The translations under genes were made by a program, and so were the position numbers. From positions 15,754 through 79,753 of the forward strand of contig JAWUYY010000033.1 in the NCBI GenBank assembly GCA_034110565.1: a DNA stretch of 64,000 nt, read 5' to 3'. The DNA is from Bermanella sp034110565. Lineage in GTDB: Bacteria > Pseudomonadota > Gammaproteobacteria > Pseudomonadales > Oceanobacteraceae. Below, one piece after another: positions 32,834 through 42,109 of the stretch (the first letter of the stretch is position 1; the number at the start of each line of letters is the position of its first letter). The notes under the pieces are model-generated. The model had not been told where the DNA came from and searched no databases. It saw nothing but the letters and a program-made list of their open reading frames with translations.

Positions 32834-33481
32834 ATGGCGTATCGTCCGACCGAACATACTCAATCTAAAAGAGCTGGTACTCGTGAGCGCATACTAAAAG
32901 AAGCGAGACTTTTAGTGACAGAAGGCGGCTTTGCCGCTGCCGCGGTGGCGCAAGTGGCTCGTCGTAGTGATATCGCAACGGGGACCATTTATCGTCATTT
33001 TCCATCAAAGGCGGAGTTGGTGGCAGAAGTGTTTCGCCACGCCACAGAGTTTGAATTGGTCGCGGTGACTCAGGCAACATTACAAGCAGGGTCATGCAAA
33101 GATCGTTTGCTTCAGGCAGTAGAAACCTTTGCCGATCGTGCATTGCGCGCACCTCGCTTGGCTTATGCATTAATAGCTGAGCCGGTAGACCCGTTGGTTG
33201 AAAAAGAGCGCTTAAGCTACCGCTTTGCTTATGCTGAAGCGTTTGAAGACTTAATCAATGAAGCCATGGCCAGCGGCGAGTTTGTTGCGCAAAACGCCAG
33301 TATTAGTGCAGCGGCCTTGGTGGGAATGTTATCTGAATCCTTGGTGGGGCCATTAGCGCCACAAATAGAAAGCTACGATGAGCAAATTACGCAACGCGAA
33401 GCGTTAAGCGATGACGAAAAGCGAACATTAATTGAAGACATAAAAGCACTGGCTTTAAGGTCAGTGGCCGGTATCTTGTAG
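32834..33481 (+). CDS. TetR-family regulator paired with AidB-like dehydrogenase
   Basis: A 215-residue regulator. The HTH domain spans residues 15-60: RERILKEARLLVTEGGFAAA, then AAVAQVARRSDIATGTIYRH, then FPSKAELVAEVF. The C-terminal effector domain ends in alternating helices. The gene lies directly upstream of the acyl-CoA dehydrogenase gene (34-base gap) and an inverted repeat lies in its own promoter, so self-control and co-control of the neighbour are likely. The inducer is probably an acyl-CoA or fatty acid, which is inference from the partner. GTG/ATG ambiguity is small, since ATG 32834 follows the operator closely. Confidence 0.9.
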   Translation: MAYRPTEHTQSKRAGTRERILKEARLLVTEGGFAAAAVAQVARRSDIATGTIYRHFPSKAELVAEVFRHATEFELVAVTQATLQAGSCKDRLLQAVETFADRALRAPRLAYALIAEPVDPLVEKERLSYRFAYAEAFEDLINEAMASGEFVAQNASISAAALVGMLSESLVGPLAPQIESYDEQITQREALSDDEKRTLIEDIKALALRSVAGIL

Positions 33482-33515
33482 CACAGCTTGCTGTGCTCAT
33501 TAATTTGAGGGCAGC

Positions 33516-35246
33516 ATGAATCATTTAACCAATCCCAGTACACATGACAACGAACAGCTTTGTGCGCAAAACCCTAGCTTGGGGGAAACCCATGGCGTGT
33601 TTAATCAACCTACGGCTCTTGATCCATTTAATGCTTATGACGGTGACCAAGCCCTTAAGCATTGGGTGAATGTGTTTCAAGGTGGCTGGCACCAAGGGGT
33701 TATGAGTCAATATGGTGAACGTGTTGGCAGTGACTTATTTGAAGCGGGTTTTGCAGCCAATAAATACAAACCTGAATTCAAACCCCATTCCCGTTTTGGT
33801 GAGCGCATTGATCAAGTGGATTTTCATCCGGCTTATCACCTGCTAATGAAAACCGCCATTGAAGCTGGCCACCATAGTCTGCCTTGGACACAAAAGAAAA
33901 TGGGGGCTCATGTTGCCCGTGCTGCCATGGAATATATGCACAGCCAAGCTGATCCAGGTACGGGTTGCCCGTTGACTATGACATTTGCAGCCGTGCCTGC
34001 CATCGCCCATCAACCTAATATAGCCAAAGATTGGCTGCCTAAAATCACCGCGAATGTATATGACCCACGTAATGTACCGTTTTATGAAAAGCAGGGCCTC
34101 ACCATAGGTATGGCCATGACGGAAAAACAAGGTGGCTCTGATGTGCGGGCGAATACCACGCGGGCCACGGCTATTGATCAGTCAGGTCCTGGTGAAGCGT
34201 ATGAACTAGTTGGGCATAAATGGTTTTGTAGTGCGCCCATGTGTGATGGCTTTCTTGTGTTGGCTTATACAGGATCAAAAGAACAAGGCTTGTCGTGTTT
34301 TTTATTGCCGCGCTGGCGACCTGATGGTCGTAAAAATGAAATGTATATTCAACGTATTAAAGACAAGATGGGGAATGTGTCTAACGCATCCAGTGAAGTA
34401 GAATACCGCGGCGCGTTTGCTTGGATGATAGGTGAAGAAGGCCGCGGTGTGCGGACGATTATCGAAATGGTGTCCATGACACGCTTTGATTGCATGGTGG
34501 GTTCAAGCAGTATTATGCGACAAGCATTAGCGCAAGCGGTGCATCACACTTCTGGTCGTGCTGCGTTTGGTGCGAACCTACATGACCAGCCTTTGATGCA
34601 AAACGTGCTGGCGGATTTAGCCATTGAAAGCGAAGCAGCATTGGCTATTAGTATGCGCATTGCTCATTCGTTAGATGTTTTGCAGCAAGATAATGTGGCG
34701 GTGGATGTGGCCGAGCAAGAATCAAAATTTTCTCGTGTGGCTACCGCTATTGGTAAATACTGGATCTGTAAACGGGCAGCTCAATTCACCTATGAATGCA
34801 TGGAGTGTATTGGCGGTGTGGGCGTTGTGGAAGATAACATCTTGCCGCGCTTGTACCGCGAAAGTCCAATCAATGCCATTTGGGAAGGCAGCGGTAATGT
34901 GCAATGTTTAGATGTTCTGCGTGCCATGCAAAAAGACCAAACGATACTGGATGCGTTTATGGCTGAATTGAAAAAAGCCTTAGGCGTGTACCCTGTGTTT
35001 GATCAATATCTACAAGATTTAAACAACGAGTTCGAAGATTTTGCGAGTTTAGAATTTCGTGCCCGCAGCGTGGTAGAAAAGTTGGCGCTGGCCTGGCAAG
35101 CCAGCACACTTATACAGTTTGGTGATCAAGCCGTGGCATTCGGTTATGTGCATTCACGTTTGAATCAATATGGGGGCTATTACTACGGCACCTTGCCAAA
35201 AGAAGTGGACGTGAAAAACATTATTGAGCGAGCAAAAGCAAAGTAA
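33516..35246 (+). CDS. AidB-like acyl-CoA dehydrogenase
   Basis: A 576-residue flavoenzyme of the acyl-CoA dehydrogenase superfamily, closest in layout to E. coli AidB: FHPAYHLLMKTAIEAGHHSL near 110-130, MTEKQGGSDVRANTT near 205-220 (flavin loop), GHKWFCSAPMCDGFLVLAYT, RLKDKMGN-type segment and the C-terminal CMECIGGVGVVEDNILPRLY, which are all AidB-like. AidB protects DNA against alkylation in E. coli, but most close relatives act on acyl-CoA in lipid or branched-chain metabolism, so the role is open. It carries an extra 40-residue C-terminal segment. It forms a pair with the upstream TetR gene and ends at a terminator. Confidence 0.85.
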   Translation: MNHLTNPSTHDNEQLCAQNPSLGETHGVFNQPTALDPFNAYDGDQALKHWVNVFQGGWHQGVMSQYGERVGSDLFEAGFAANKYKPEFKPHSRFGERIDQVDFHPAYHLLMKTAIEAGHHSLPWTQKKMGAHVARAAMEYMHSQADPGTGCPLTMTFAAVPAIAHQPNIAKDWLPKITANVYDPRNVPFYEKQGLTIGMAMTEKQGGSDVRANTTRATAIDQSGPGEAYELVGHKWFCSAPMCDGFLVLAYTGSKEQGLSCFLLPRWRPDGRKNEMYIQRIKDKMGNVSNASSEVEYRGAFAWMIGEEGRGVRTIIEMVSMTRFDCMVGSSSIMRQALAQAVHHTSGRAAFGANLHDQPLMQNVLADLAIESEAALAISMRIAHSLDVLQQDNVAVDVAEQESKFSRVATAIGKYWICKRAAQFTYECMECIGGVGVVEDNILPRLYRESPINAIWEGSGNVQCLDVLRAMQKDQTILDAFMAELKKALGVYPVFDQYLQDLNNEFEDFASLEFRARSVVEKLALAWQASTLIQFGDQAVAFGYVHSRLNQYGGYYYGTLPKEVDVKNIIERAKAK

Positions 35247-35267
35247 GTCTGTTTTTCATACAAGTTA

Positions 35268-35300
35268 ACGCCCTAATGGTCCGCCATTAGGGCGTTTTTT
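35268..35300 (+). terminator. Terminator after the AidB-like gene
   Basis: The stem ACGCCCTAATGG/CCATTAGGGCGT with a four-base loop and six T. Confidence 0.88.
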
Positions 35301-36022
35301 ATGCAATTAAAATGGCCGTTTGTTTTCTAATCAATCTAAGACAGACCAAGCCATCATGGCTCGTGTAGCGTTTTGTCATCAACTCATCCACACACTTATG
35401 CACAGTTTCTGTTAGTAAGTATGGCAGTGGGATAAGTTTTTCTATCTGGTGTGTTTAAATCCCTCAAGTTGCTGATTTTATGAGCTTTTAGCGTAAAACT
35501 TGATGAAGTCTTTAACATTTTTATAGGCTATTAAAAAAGATAACCCGCTGTATATATACTGTATATCCACAAAGTTATACACATAATGCTATTTTTCGCA
35601 CAACGTTATGAACTTACTTGAACGGGGCGGCTGAACGGATGTGCATAAAGCGCCACGTACTCTCCTTTTTTGTCCCTAGGGACCACGCATAACTCTCACA
35701 GATTTTGAATTTGGTGCTTTATCTTGGTGATGGACATTTATTCCTATGAGCGTTATTTGTGCATATTTGGCGTGAAATAGAGTTTTTCGCTTATTTTCTG
35801 ATTGTTTTATCTCATCACGCCCTATTAGTTATGACAATTTAATGAAATTTCCTCCTGAATAATGGATATATGGCTAAAACGTTCTAAAAAGGGGCGCTAT
35901 TTGACTAATAATAGGTTTAATCATTGGTCTACAATGATATCTAGCTAGAGCATTGACTCTAATTAGGCGGTTTTAGCCTTATTCTAAAATCTGATGGCAG
36001 ATAAAAATAACAATAAAAAGGT
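35301..36022. other. Long noncoding region upstream of the lipase
   Basis: About 720 AT-rich bases with no supported gene. Visible items are three DnaA-box-like nonamers (TTATGCACA 35396-35404, ATATCCACA 35563-35571, TTATACACA 35575-35583), a perfect palindrome GTCCCTAGGGAC (35672-35683) and a distant inverted repeat GGCGTGA/TCACGCC (35769-35775 and 35815-35821). TTGACT occurs twice (35901 and 35953) without good -10 partners. I do not see an ORF, tRNA or transposon remnant. Confidence 0.5.
35396..35583 (+). promoter_or_regulatory. Cluster of DnaA-box-like sites
   Basis: Two nonamers fit the TTATNCACA consensus exactly (TTATGCACA 35396-35404 and TTATACACA 35575-35583), and ATATCCACA (35563-35571) differs at one position. 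All have the same orientation, and the last two abut within four bases. This resembles a titration or regulatory cluster, not a full origin; origin-type gene neighbours are absent. Confidence 0.4.
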
Positions 36023-36973
36023 ATGGCAATGACAAAAATAATAAAGCGTCTGACGCTGTTGATGGCGATGACCTTCGCTATGCAAAGCCACGCTTGGTTC
36101 TGGGATTCATGGTTCCAGCCTTCTAATTACACAAAGACAAAATACCCAATCGTTTTAGCTCATGGCCTATTGGGCTTTGACCAGCTTTTAGGTGTGGATT
36201 ACTGGTATAAAATTCCACAAGATTTACGCAGCGATGGCGCCACCGTTTATGTGACTCAGGTAAGCAATACTAATTATACCGAGGTTCGTGGTGAGCAGCT
36301 GATTGATCAAATTGAAAATATCTTAGCGGTCAGTGGTGCGAGTAAAGTGAACCTGATCGGTCACAGCCATGGTGGCCCGACTATCCGTTATGTGGCCAGT
36401 GTTCGTCCTGATTTAGTCGCCTCTGTTACGACGGTTGCGGGCGTGAATAAAGGGTCTAACACAGCTGACTTCTTACGTCAGATTCCTGAAGGCTCAGCGC
36501 TTGAAGGTTTAGCGCTTAGTGTCGTGAATAGCTTTTCTTCTATTTTAGACTTTCTTAGTGGTGGTGGTTACACCCCCGATGCATTGGGTGCATTAACGTC
36601 GCTGAGTACAGCAGGTTCGCTAGCATTTAATGCGCAGCATCCTCAAGGTATTCCAACGTCTGCCTGTGGTGAAGGTGACTATGTCGTTAATGGTATTCGC
36701 TATTACTCTTGGAGTGGTGGTAGCCCTCTAACAAATGTATTAGATATTTCTGATGTGGCCATGGGATTAAGTGCGTTAATATTTGGCTCAGAAAATAATG
36801 ATGGTTTAGTGGGGACGTGCGATAGCCATCTTGGTCAGGTTATCCGTGATGATTATGCAATGAACCATTTAGATGAAGTAAATCAAGTATTGGGGCTGCA
36901 TCATTTATTTGAAACAGATCCAATCACGACTTATCGTAATCATGCAAACCGATTAAAGAATGCTGGTCTATAA
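36023..36973 (+). CDS. lipA: Secreted triacylglycerol lipase (family I)
   Basis: A 316-residue secreted lipase, of the Pseudomonas LipA type that needs a dedicated foldase. The signal peptide covers residues 1-24 (hydrophobic core LTLLMAMTFAMQSHA). The oxyanion region YPIVLAHGLLGF is at 41-52 and the nucleophile Ser115 in GHSHGG at 113-118. The acid is probably in SENNDGLVG and the His in the AMNHLDEVNQ segment. Two cysteines (TSACGEG and VGTCDSHLG) fit the known disulfide. ATG 36023 and ATG 36029 are both possible starts. The foldase gene follows after 131 bases, past a terminator that would favour lipase over foldase synthesis. Confidence 0.95.
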   Translation: MAMTKIIKRLTLLMAMTFAMQSHAWFWDSWFQPSNYTKTKYPIVLAHGLLGFDQLLGVDYWYKIPQDLRSDGATVYVTQVSNTNYTEVRGEQLIDQIENILAVSGASKVNLIGHSHGGPTIRYVASVRPDLVASVTTVAGVNKGSNTADFLRQIPEGSALEGLALSVVNSFSSILDFLSGGGYTPDALGALTSLSTAGSLAFNAQHPQGIPTSACGEGDYVVNGIRYYSWSGGSPLTNVLDISDVAMGLSALIFGSENNDGLVGTCDSHLGQVIRDDYAMNHLDEVNQVLGLHHLFETDPITTYRNHANRLKNAGL

Positions 36974-36997
36974 ATAATTTAAAGCAAATACAAACAT

Positions 36998-37028
36998 AAA
37001 AAAAGCGAAGCCTAGCTTCGCTTTTTTT
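36998..37028 (+). terminator. Terminator between lipase and foldase
   Basis: A perfect 13-bp stem counting the A/T tract (A7-GCGAAG, six-base loop, CTTCGC-T7). It should strongly reduce read-through from lipA into the foldase gene. Confidence 0.85.
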
Positions 37029-37104
37029 ATGTTTGTCAGTAAGTGATTGTTTTCATAATGTGTTAATGTGTAGGTAATATTGAAAATAATAAAAAGTAAT
37101 TAAT

Positions 37105-38139
37105 ATGTTTAAGTTTCTCGCTATTGCCATCGTTTTTAGTCTACTTGTACTCGTCGTTTGGTTAAAACCTTCAGCTACACTGACTGAACCCGTCTTACCA
37201 TCTTCAATACCTTACAACGGTCAAACTCGTTCGATTGATGCTCAAGGTAGTGCCTACGAATTTAATAATGTTTTGCCGGAACGCTTACAAACCAGTTCTT
37301 TAAAAGGCACATCCATTGACGGGCTATACCCAGTGGATGAAAACGGTAATCTATTACTCAGTGGTTCTATTAAGCATCGCTTTGAATACTTTTTATCCAC
37401 CATGGGGGAGTTTTCCCTTGAAGAGGTTCAAGCCATGATTCGTGATGATATTGAACTTAACTTACAAGAACCTGCTCGATCGCAAGCACTGCAATTATTC
37501 GAAGATTATGTGGGTTATAAGTATGCGCTATCCGATCTAGAGCAGTCATTAGAGGCACCTCAAGATTACGAAATGAATGATATACAACGCATGCGATTAC
37601 AGTTACAGCAGTTACGCGATAAGCGACATGAATACTTTAATCAAGAGACGGTAGATGCTTTTTTTGGTTTTGATGAAGTATATGATGACTTCATGCTGAA
37701 TCGGTTAGAGATTCAAGCGAATACACAGTTAACCTCAGAAGAAAAAGCAGCTCAAATCAAATCACTAGAGCAGGGCCTGCCTGAAGACGTCCGTAATATG
37801 CGTAATGAAACGCAACGGGTAAGTCAGGTTTTTCAGTTGACCAATGACATGCGTGATGAAGGGGCAACAGAAAGTGAAATATTTGAGCGTAACAGCCAAG
37901 AGTTTGGTCAAGAAGCGGCAGAGCGTTTGCAGCAGCTGGACAATGATCGCAGAGTCTTTCAACAACAAGCCGATGACTTTATGGCAAAAAAGAAAGTAAT
38001 CTTAGCCGATGATTCGTTAACCAACACTGAAAAACAACAACAAATAAATGCGGCGCTAGAATCTTTTGATGACAATGAACGCCGACGTTTAAATGCACTT
38101 GAGTTAATGGCAAAAGAAGCCGAATCCCTTGATGATTAA
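37105..38139 (+). CDS. lifO: Lipase-specific foldase (Lif/LifO)
   Basis: A 344-residue steric chaperone anchored in the inner membrane that folds the lipase in the periplasm. Residues 1-21 form the membrane anchor (FLAIAIVFSLLVLVVW). The family segment SLKGTSIDG (65-73) and the conserved motif HRFEYFLST (91-99, the RxxFDY signature with Glu instead of Asp) are present. The remainder is highly charged helices that embrace the lipase. It lies downstream of lipA with an intervening terminator, so it may have its own weak promoter. Its stop overlaps by four bases the convergent phosphatase gene. Confidence 0.93.
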   Translation: MFKFLAIAIVFSLLVLVVWLKPSATLTEPVLPSSIPYNGQTRSIDAQGSAYEFNNVLPERLQTSSLKGTSIDGLYPVDENGNLLLSGSIKHRFEYFLSTMGEFSLEEVQAMIRDDIELNLQEPARSQALQLFEDYVGYKYALSDLEQSLEAPQDYEMNDIQRMRLQLQQLRDKRHEYFNQETVDAFFGFDEVYDDFMLNRLEIQANTQLTSEEKAAQIKSLEQGLPEDVRNMRNETQRVSQVFQLTNDMRDEGATESEIFERNSQEFGQEAAERLQQLDNDRRVFQQQADDFMAKKKVILADDSLTNTEKQQQINAALESFDDNERRRLNALELMAKEAESLDD

Positions 38140-38948
38140 AGCTGGGCGTCTTGCAATATACGCTTTAATGGATCATAAATAGCCGGTGTTGCCACCAGTA
38201 AATGTTCACTGTGCAGTTCATGGTTAAGAGGTTGCTGGGGCTCAATAAAATAACCACAGCGAGCGCCTGCTTCTTTTGCAATGAGCCAGCCTGCCGCGCA
38301 ATCCCAAGGGCTAACCGTTTCGTAGTAGGCGTCTAATCGACCCATTGCCACCCAGCAAATATCCAAGGCAGCACTGCCCAAACGGCGTACATCTGCGCAA
38401 TTCGCCAGTACTTTATGCAAGCGCGACATGAGTTGATCAAGTTGGTTTGTTTTATCGTAGGGGAAGCCAGTGGCAATAATGGCGCGGTTTAATTCTGTGG
38501 TCGCACTGCAGCGAATGGGTTGATCGTTTAACCACGCGCCTTTTTTGCGAATAGCACTGAACATTTCAGATAAAAATGGGTTGTACACAACGGCCACTTG
38601 AATTTTACCCTTTACGACATATGCAATGCTGATGGCGACTTGATGATGGTGGTGAGCGTAGTTCACGGTGCCATCAATGGGGTCTATTACCCATAATGGG
38701 GTGTCGGCATGCTCAATAGAATTTAAATCTGGATTGGATTCTTCAGCCAATATTTGATGGCTAGGAAAACGTTGACGAATGGCATCAGTAATCAGCTTGT
38801 CAGATGCTATATCACTGTTAGTGACCAGTTCAATGCCATTTTTGTAATTATGGTTAAGCTGAGAGCTTGCACGCATTTCGGTGATCAGAGTGCCAGCTTG
38901 CATGGCGATATCGGTAGTAAATTTTAGTATGGTTTCTAGGTCAGCCAT
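38136..38948 (-). CDS. Inositol monophosphatase family protein
   Basis: A 270-residue magnesium-dependent phosphatase. The metal site includes LAEES near 68-72, the signature WVIDPIDGTVNYAHH near 85-99 and PWDCAAGWLIAKEAGA near 218-233. Its length matches SuhB-like and related inositol or nucleotide phosphatases. It lacks the extra features of CysQ, so the substrate is best left as an inositol-type phosphate. It is monocistronic, convergent with the foldase gene and facing it without a terminator. Confidence 0.9.
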   Translation of the reverse strand: MADLETILKFTTDIAMQAGTLITEMRASSQLNHNYKNGIELVTNSDIASDKLITDAIRQRFPSHQILAEESNPDLNSIEHADTPLWVIDPIDGTVNYAHHHHQVAISIAYVVKGKIQVAVVYNPFLSEMFSAIRKKGAWLNDQPIRCSATTELNRAIIATGFPYDKTNQLDQLMSRLHKVLANCADVRRLGSAALDICWVAMGRLDAYYETVSPWDCAAGWLIAKEAGARCGYFIEPQQPLNHELHSEHLLVATPAIYDPLKRILQDAQL

Positions 38949-39017
38949 GGCAAGCCTTATTTAGATGAATTTGATGTTGTCATCTAGGTTAGCTGTGTTA
39001 GATGAACGTTTAGTGAA

Positions 39018-41327
39018 TTATTTTACGCGTTTTCTTTGCTCAAAGTACAGCGAAGAGAAAGTAGCGCTGTCTAGTGGCTTGCTGAAAAAATATCCTTGAT
39101 AACGCTCACAGGATAAATCTTTTAGTAAATTTAGCTGAGATTGGTTTTCAATGCCTTCTGCTAACACCACAAGGTTAAGACTTTTCGACATAGCAATAAT
39201 GGCTTTGACTAGGTTTACATCATCATTGTTTGTTTCAATGTTCATGACAAATGCCCGATCAATTTTTAGCTTATTGATAGGTAGGTAACGCAAATAACTT
39301 AAACTTGAATAGCCAGTGCCAAAGTCATCAATAGCAAATCCGACACCTGACTCTCTAATTTGATTTAGTAAAGGAAGTATAAATTCTATATTTTCCATTA
39401 ATAGGCTTTCTGTGATTTCAAGTTCAAGTGATTTACCTTGAATTTGGTGCCTTTTTAATAATGTATTGATCTTATCTGGAAACTCTTTAGTTACCTGCAG
39501 GGCTGACACATTTACCGACATGATGAACGCTGGGTCGTGTACTAACCAAGCCTTGAGCTGTAAAATACTTTGCTCCAGTATCCAGTCTCCTAATGTATGT
39601 ATGAAGCCTGTCTCTTCTGCAATAGGGATAAAATCAGCAGGTGAAATGGTGCCCAATTCAGGGTGGAGCCAGCGTATTAAAGCCTCGCTTCCTAGAATTT
39701 TATTGGTGTGCATATCTACTTGTGGTTGAAAGTACAATTCAAATTGTTGGGCATTAAATGCGGGAATAAAGCTGTGTTCAATATTGATTCGATGTTGAAC
39801 CATATCACCCATTTCTTGGGTGAAAAACTGATAGTTATCACCGCCTCTGTTTTTAACTTGATACATGGCTGTATCAGCATAGCGCCAAAGAACATGACTA
39901 TGCTCGCTATGATCTGGGCATAAACTAATTCCGATAGAGCAACTTGTTCTTAGTTCATAAGTGTCCACACGAAACACTTGGCGTATATGACGATTTATAT
40001 CACTGGCGAGCGCTTCAATTTCATGGGTGTTTTTAATATCTCGCATGAGTATGACAAATTCATCGCCGCCCATGCGCGCTAGAAAGTGCTGTTCTGGCAG
40101 AATACGCTGTAACCGTTCGGCCACTTTTTGCAATAAACGATCACCTAGTTGATGACCAAGTGAGTCATTAATATTTTTAAAGCGATCAAGGTCTATGAAG
40201 AGCATTGCAAAGCGTTCGTCTGTCATTTTGGCATGGCTAACGGCTTGTACCAGTTCATCGTTAAACTTAAACCGATTGTAAAGCTCGGTTAGTGGATCTT
40301 GCACACCTAGATATTCGATCTGCTGACGTACGAGCTCACGCTCGGTTATGTCGAGCATTACGCCTTCTATAAAGAATTCTTCGTTAGGTGCTTGAAAGCA
40401 ACGTCCACGATCAAGAATCCATTTGTGCTCACCACTGGCGGTTTTAACACGGTAAACCATTTCGAATGGTTTAAGGGAAAAGTGAGCGGCTTTGTTTTTT
40501 TGTGTGAAGTCGTCTTTGTCATTGTCATCGATTAAATCGAATGGTGTCGTACCATTTTTTATAAAATAATCAGGCGAATAACCTAATAACTGTAAGCTTC
40601 CGGAGCTGATGAAATTCAAAGAGTGATCTTTCAGATTTAAGCGATACAAAACCCCAGGCAGATTACTGACTAATCGCTTAAAGTCACTGTCTTGCTGCAC
40701 GAAGTTTTCTTTAAGTAATAAATAATTTTTTTTCGAATAGTTTTTTTGACGACGACTTGACAGTAAAAAGACAACCAGCAATAGGAGACTAAATAGAACG
40801 GCAGAAATGAAGTGACGTTGTTCGTTTAGCCAATAATGGAGTATGTCTTGATTATGCATGCTGGCAATTAATAGTGACGTATCATCATAGCGATAGGCGC
40901 AGGCTTGGACACTGTCAGCTTGTAAAGCATTCAACTGACTTGTACATGACTGACCAACAGAGAAGCGATTGTTAAATTGACTAATAACCGGCCCGTATGA
41001 AAGTTGATTAAGATTGCTTAAGCTTGAGGCCAGTACTTTTCCAGATGAACTGAGAACTGAAAAGTGTACGGTGGGAGTAAAGTTATTGGCTAATTGGCTT
41101 AGGTAAGCACTCTTTATTACTTGGTTTTTATTGGACAATTCAGGCCATCGACGTTCAAATTGAATATATGCCGTTTCACTGTTGAAGCTTAGACGATCAA
41201 ACACATCTTGTTTTTCGACGAAGTATGAGCGGATCAATAGGCTGCTTATGATGACTAACCAAGCACCGAGCAATAGGACGTATAAGCGCTGTCGCAAGCG
41301 CGCTGGTAGTTTCGCAGAAAGCACCAT
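39018..41327 (-). CDS. PAS-GGDEF-EAL c-di-GMP signalling protein
   Basis: A 769-residue inner-membrane protein with two membrane helices (about 15-32 and 172-191) enclosing a roughly 140-residue periplasmic sensor region. A PAS domain (about 212-335) follows, then GGDEF (345-505; motif GGDEF at 420-424), then EAL (about 515-769; EALIRW, NVSALQV, DDFGTGYSSL present). Both catalytic motifs look intact, so it could make or break c-di-GMP; no RxxD inhibition site precedes GGDEF. The substrate of the sensor is unknown. The gene is monocistronic; the neighbouring genes give no hint about its output. Confidence 0.95.
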   Translation of the reverse strand: MVLSAKLPARLRQRLYVLLLGAWLVIISSLLIRSYFVEKQDVFDRLSFNSETAYIQFERRWPELSNKNQVIKSAYLSQLANNFTPTVHFSVLSSSGKVLASSLSNLNQLSYGPVISQFNNRFSVGQSCTSQLNALQADSVQACAYRYDDTSLLIASMHNQDILHYWLNEQRHFISAVLFSLLLLVVFLLSSRRQKNYSKKNYLLLKENFVQQDSDFKRLVSNLPGVLYRLNLKDHSLNFISSGSLQLLGYSPDYFIKNGTTPFDLIDDNDKDDFTQKNKAAHFSLKPFEMVYRVKTASGEHKWILDRGRCFQAPNEEFFIEGVMLDITERELVRQQIEYLGVQDPLTELYNRFKFNDELVQAVSHAKMTDERFAMLFIDLDRFKNINDSLGHQLGDRLLQKVAERLQRILPEQHFLARMGGDEFVILMRDIKNTHEIEALASDINRHIRQVFRVDTYELRTSCSIGISLCPDHSEHSHVLWRYADTAMYQVKNRGGDNYQFFTQEMGDMVQHRINIEHSFIPAFNAQQFELYFQPQVDMHTNKILGSEALIRWLHPELGTISPADFIPIAEETGFIHTLGDWILEQSILQLKAWLVHDPAFIMSVNVSALQVTKEFPDKINTLLKRHQIQGKSLELEITESLLMENIEFILPLLNQIRESGVGFAIDDFGTGYSSLSYLRYLPINKLKIDRAFVMNIETNNDDVNLVKAIIAMSKSLNLVVLAEGIENQSQLNLLKDLSCERYQGYFFSKPLDSATFSSLYFEQRKRVK

Positions 41328-41409
41328 AGTGTCCTAGAGTCAGATGATTCTATCAGTATAGACACTAGGCATAGTTGAGCTAGTCCTCGTCCATATATGC
41401 GACTTTTGT

Positions 41410-42072
41410 CTAGTGACCTAAAGGGGTTATTCCACTATAAAGATTCACATAGCGAAACTCATCTAGCTCATCAAGATCGGGCACAGTAAATGATTCCTGC
41501 TTACTAATATGGGTATAGTGGGGATGCTTAAAATCTTTTATGCGTGAATCGGCTAGCAGTACTGCAGGGGCGTAATTAAAAAAGGTATCTAAGAAACTTA
41601 GGTTTGCTCTGTCATAGAGGACATCGGCCGCAATCAGTAGATCGATGTCTGGGTCGTCTATAGCAAACAAGTCGTTACTTATGATGAGTTTAACTTGGTT
41701 AAGTTTTGCGTTTTCAATGCAACTGACAAGGGCGTCTGGGTCGATATCACAGGCGATGACTTCTCTTGCACCGGCTTTCATTGCGGCGATAGCCACTACG
41801 CCAGAACCTGCGCCAAAATCCAAAACTTTTTTACCTTTAACCTGCTCAGGGTGCTGCAGAATATGGCGCGCCAAAACTTGTCCACTGGCCCAGCAAAATG
41901 CCCAGTAAGCCGTGTGCTCCCAGATACTGCGAATCTCATCCATTGTGAATGCACGATTCATGGTGACAGGATCAACTAAATATAAAGAGATATCAGGACA
42001 TTGTGGCAATGCCTGTGAGCTAACTTCGGCATCTGCCAGCATGGTTTTAATTAGTGTGTTTAATCTGTTCAT
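41410..42072 (-). CDS. Class I SAM-dependent methyltransferase, ETFB/NNT1-like
   Basis: A 220-residue methyltransferase. The SAM-binding motif I is VLDFGAGSGVVAIAAMKAGA near 85-104, followed by ACDIDPDAL and DLLIAADVLYD, which match the seven-beta-strand family that methylates lysines of proteins such as the electron transfer flavoprotein beta subunit. The substrate cannot be decided from sequence. It lies 37 bases upstream of nothing in its own direction and separate from polB (37 bases before it on the same strand), so a shared transcript from polB is possible. Confidence 0.85.
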   Translation of the reverse strand: MNRLNTLIKTMLADAEVSSQALPQCPDISLYLVDPVTMNRAFTMDEIRSIWEHTAYWAFCWASGQVLARHILQHPEQVKGKKVLDFGAGSGVVAIAAMKAGAREVIACDIDPDALVSCIENAKLNQVKLIISNDLFAIDDPDIDLLIAADVLYDRANLSFLDTFFNYAPAVLLADSRIKDFKHPHYTHISKQESFTVPDLDELDEFRYVNLYSGITPLGH

Positions 42073-42109
42073 TCTACATTCAACTTAATATAAATAACCA
42101 AGCATTAAT

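Noticed and set aside
35555..35572. LexA box near CTGTATATATACTGTA
   Set aside because: It contains two CTGTATAT half-sites in direct, not inverted, orientation, so it does not form CTG-N10-CAG. No SOS gene lies nearby.
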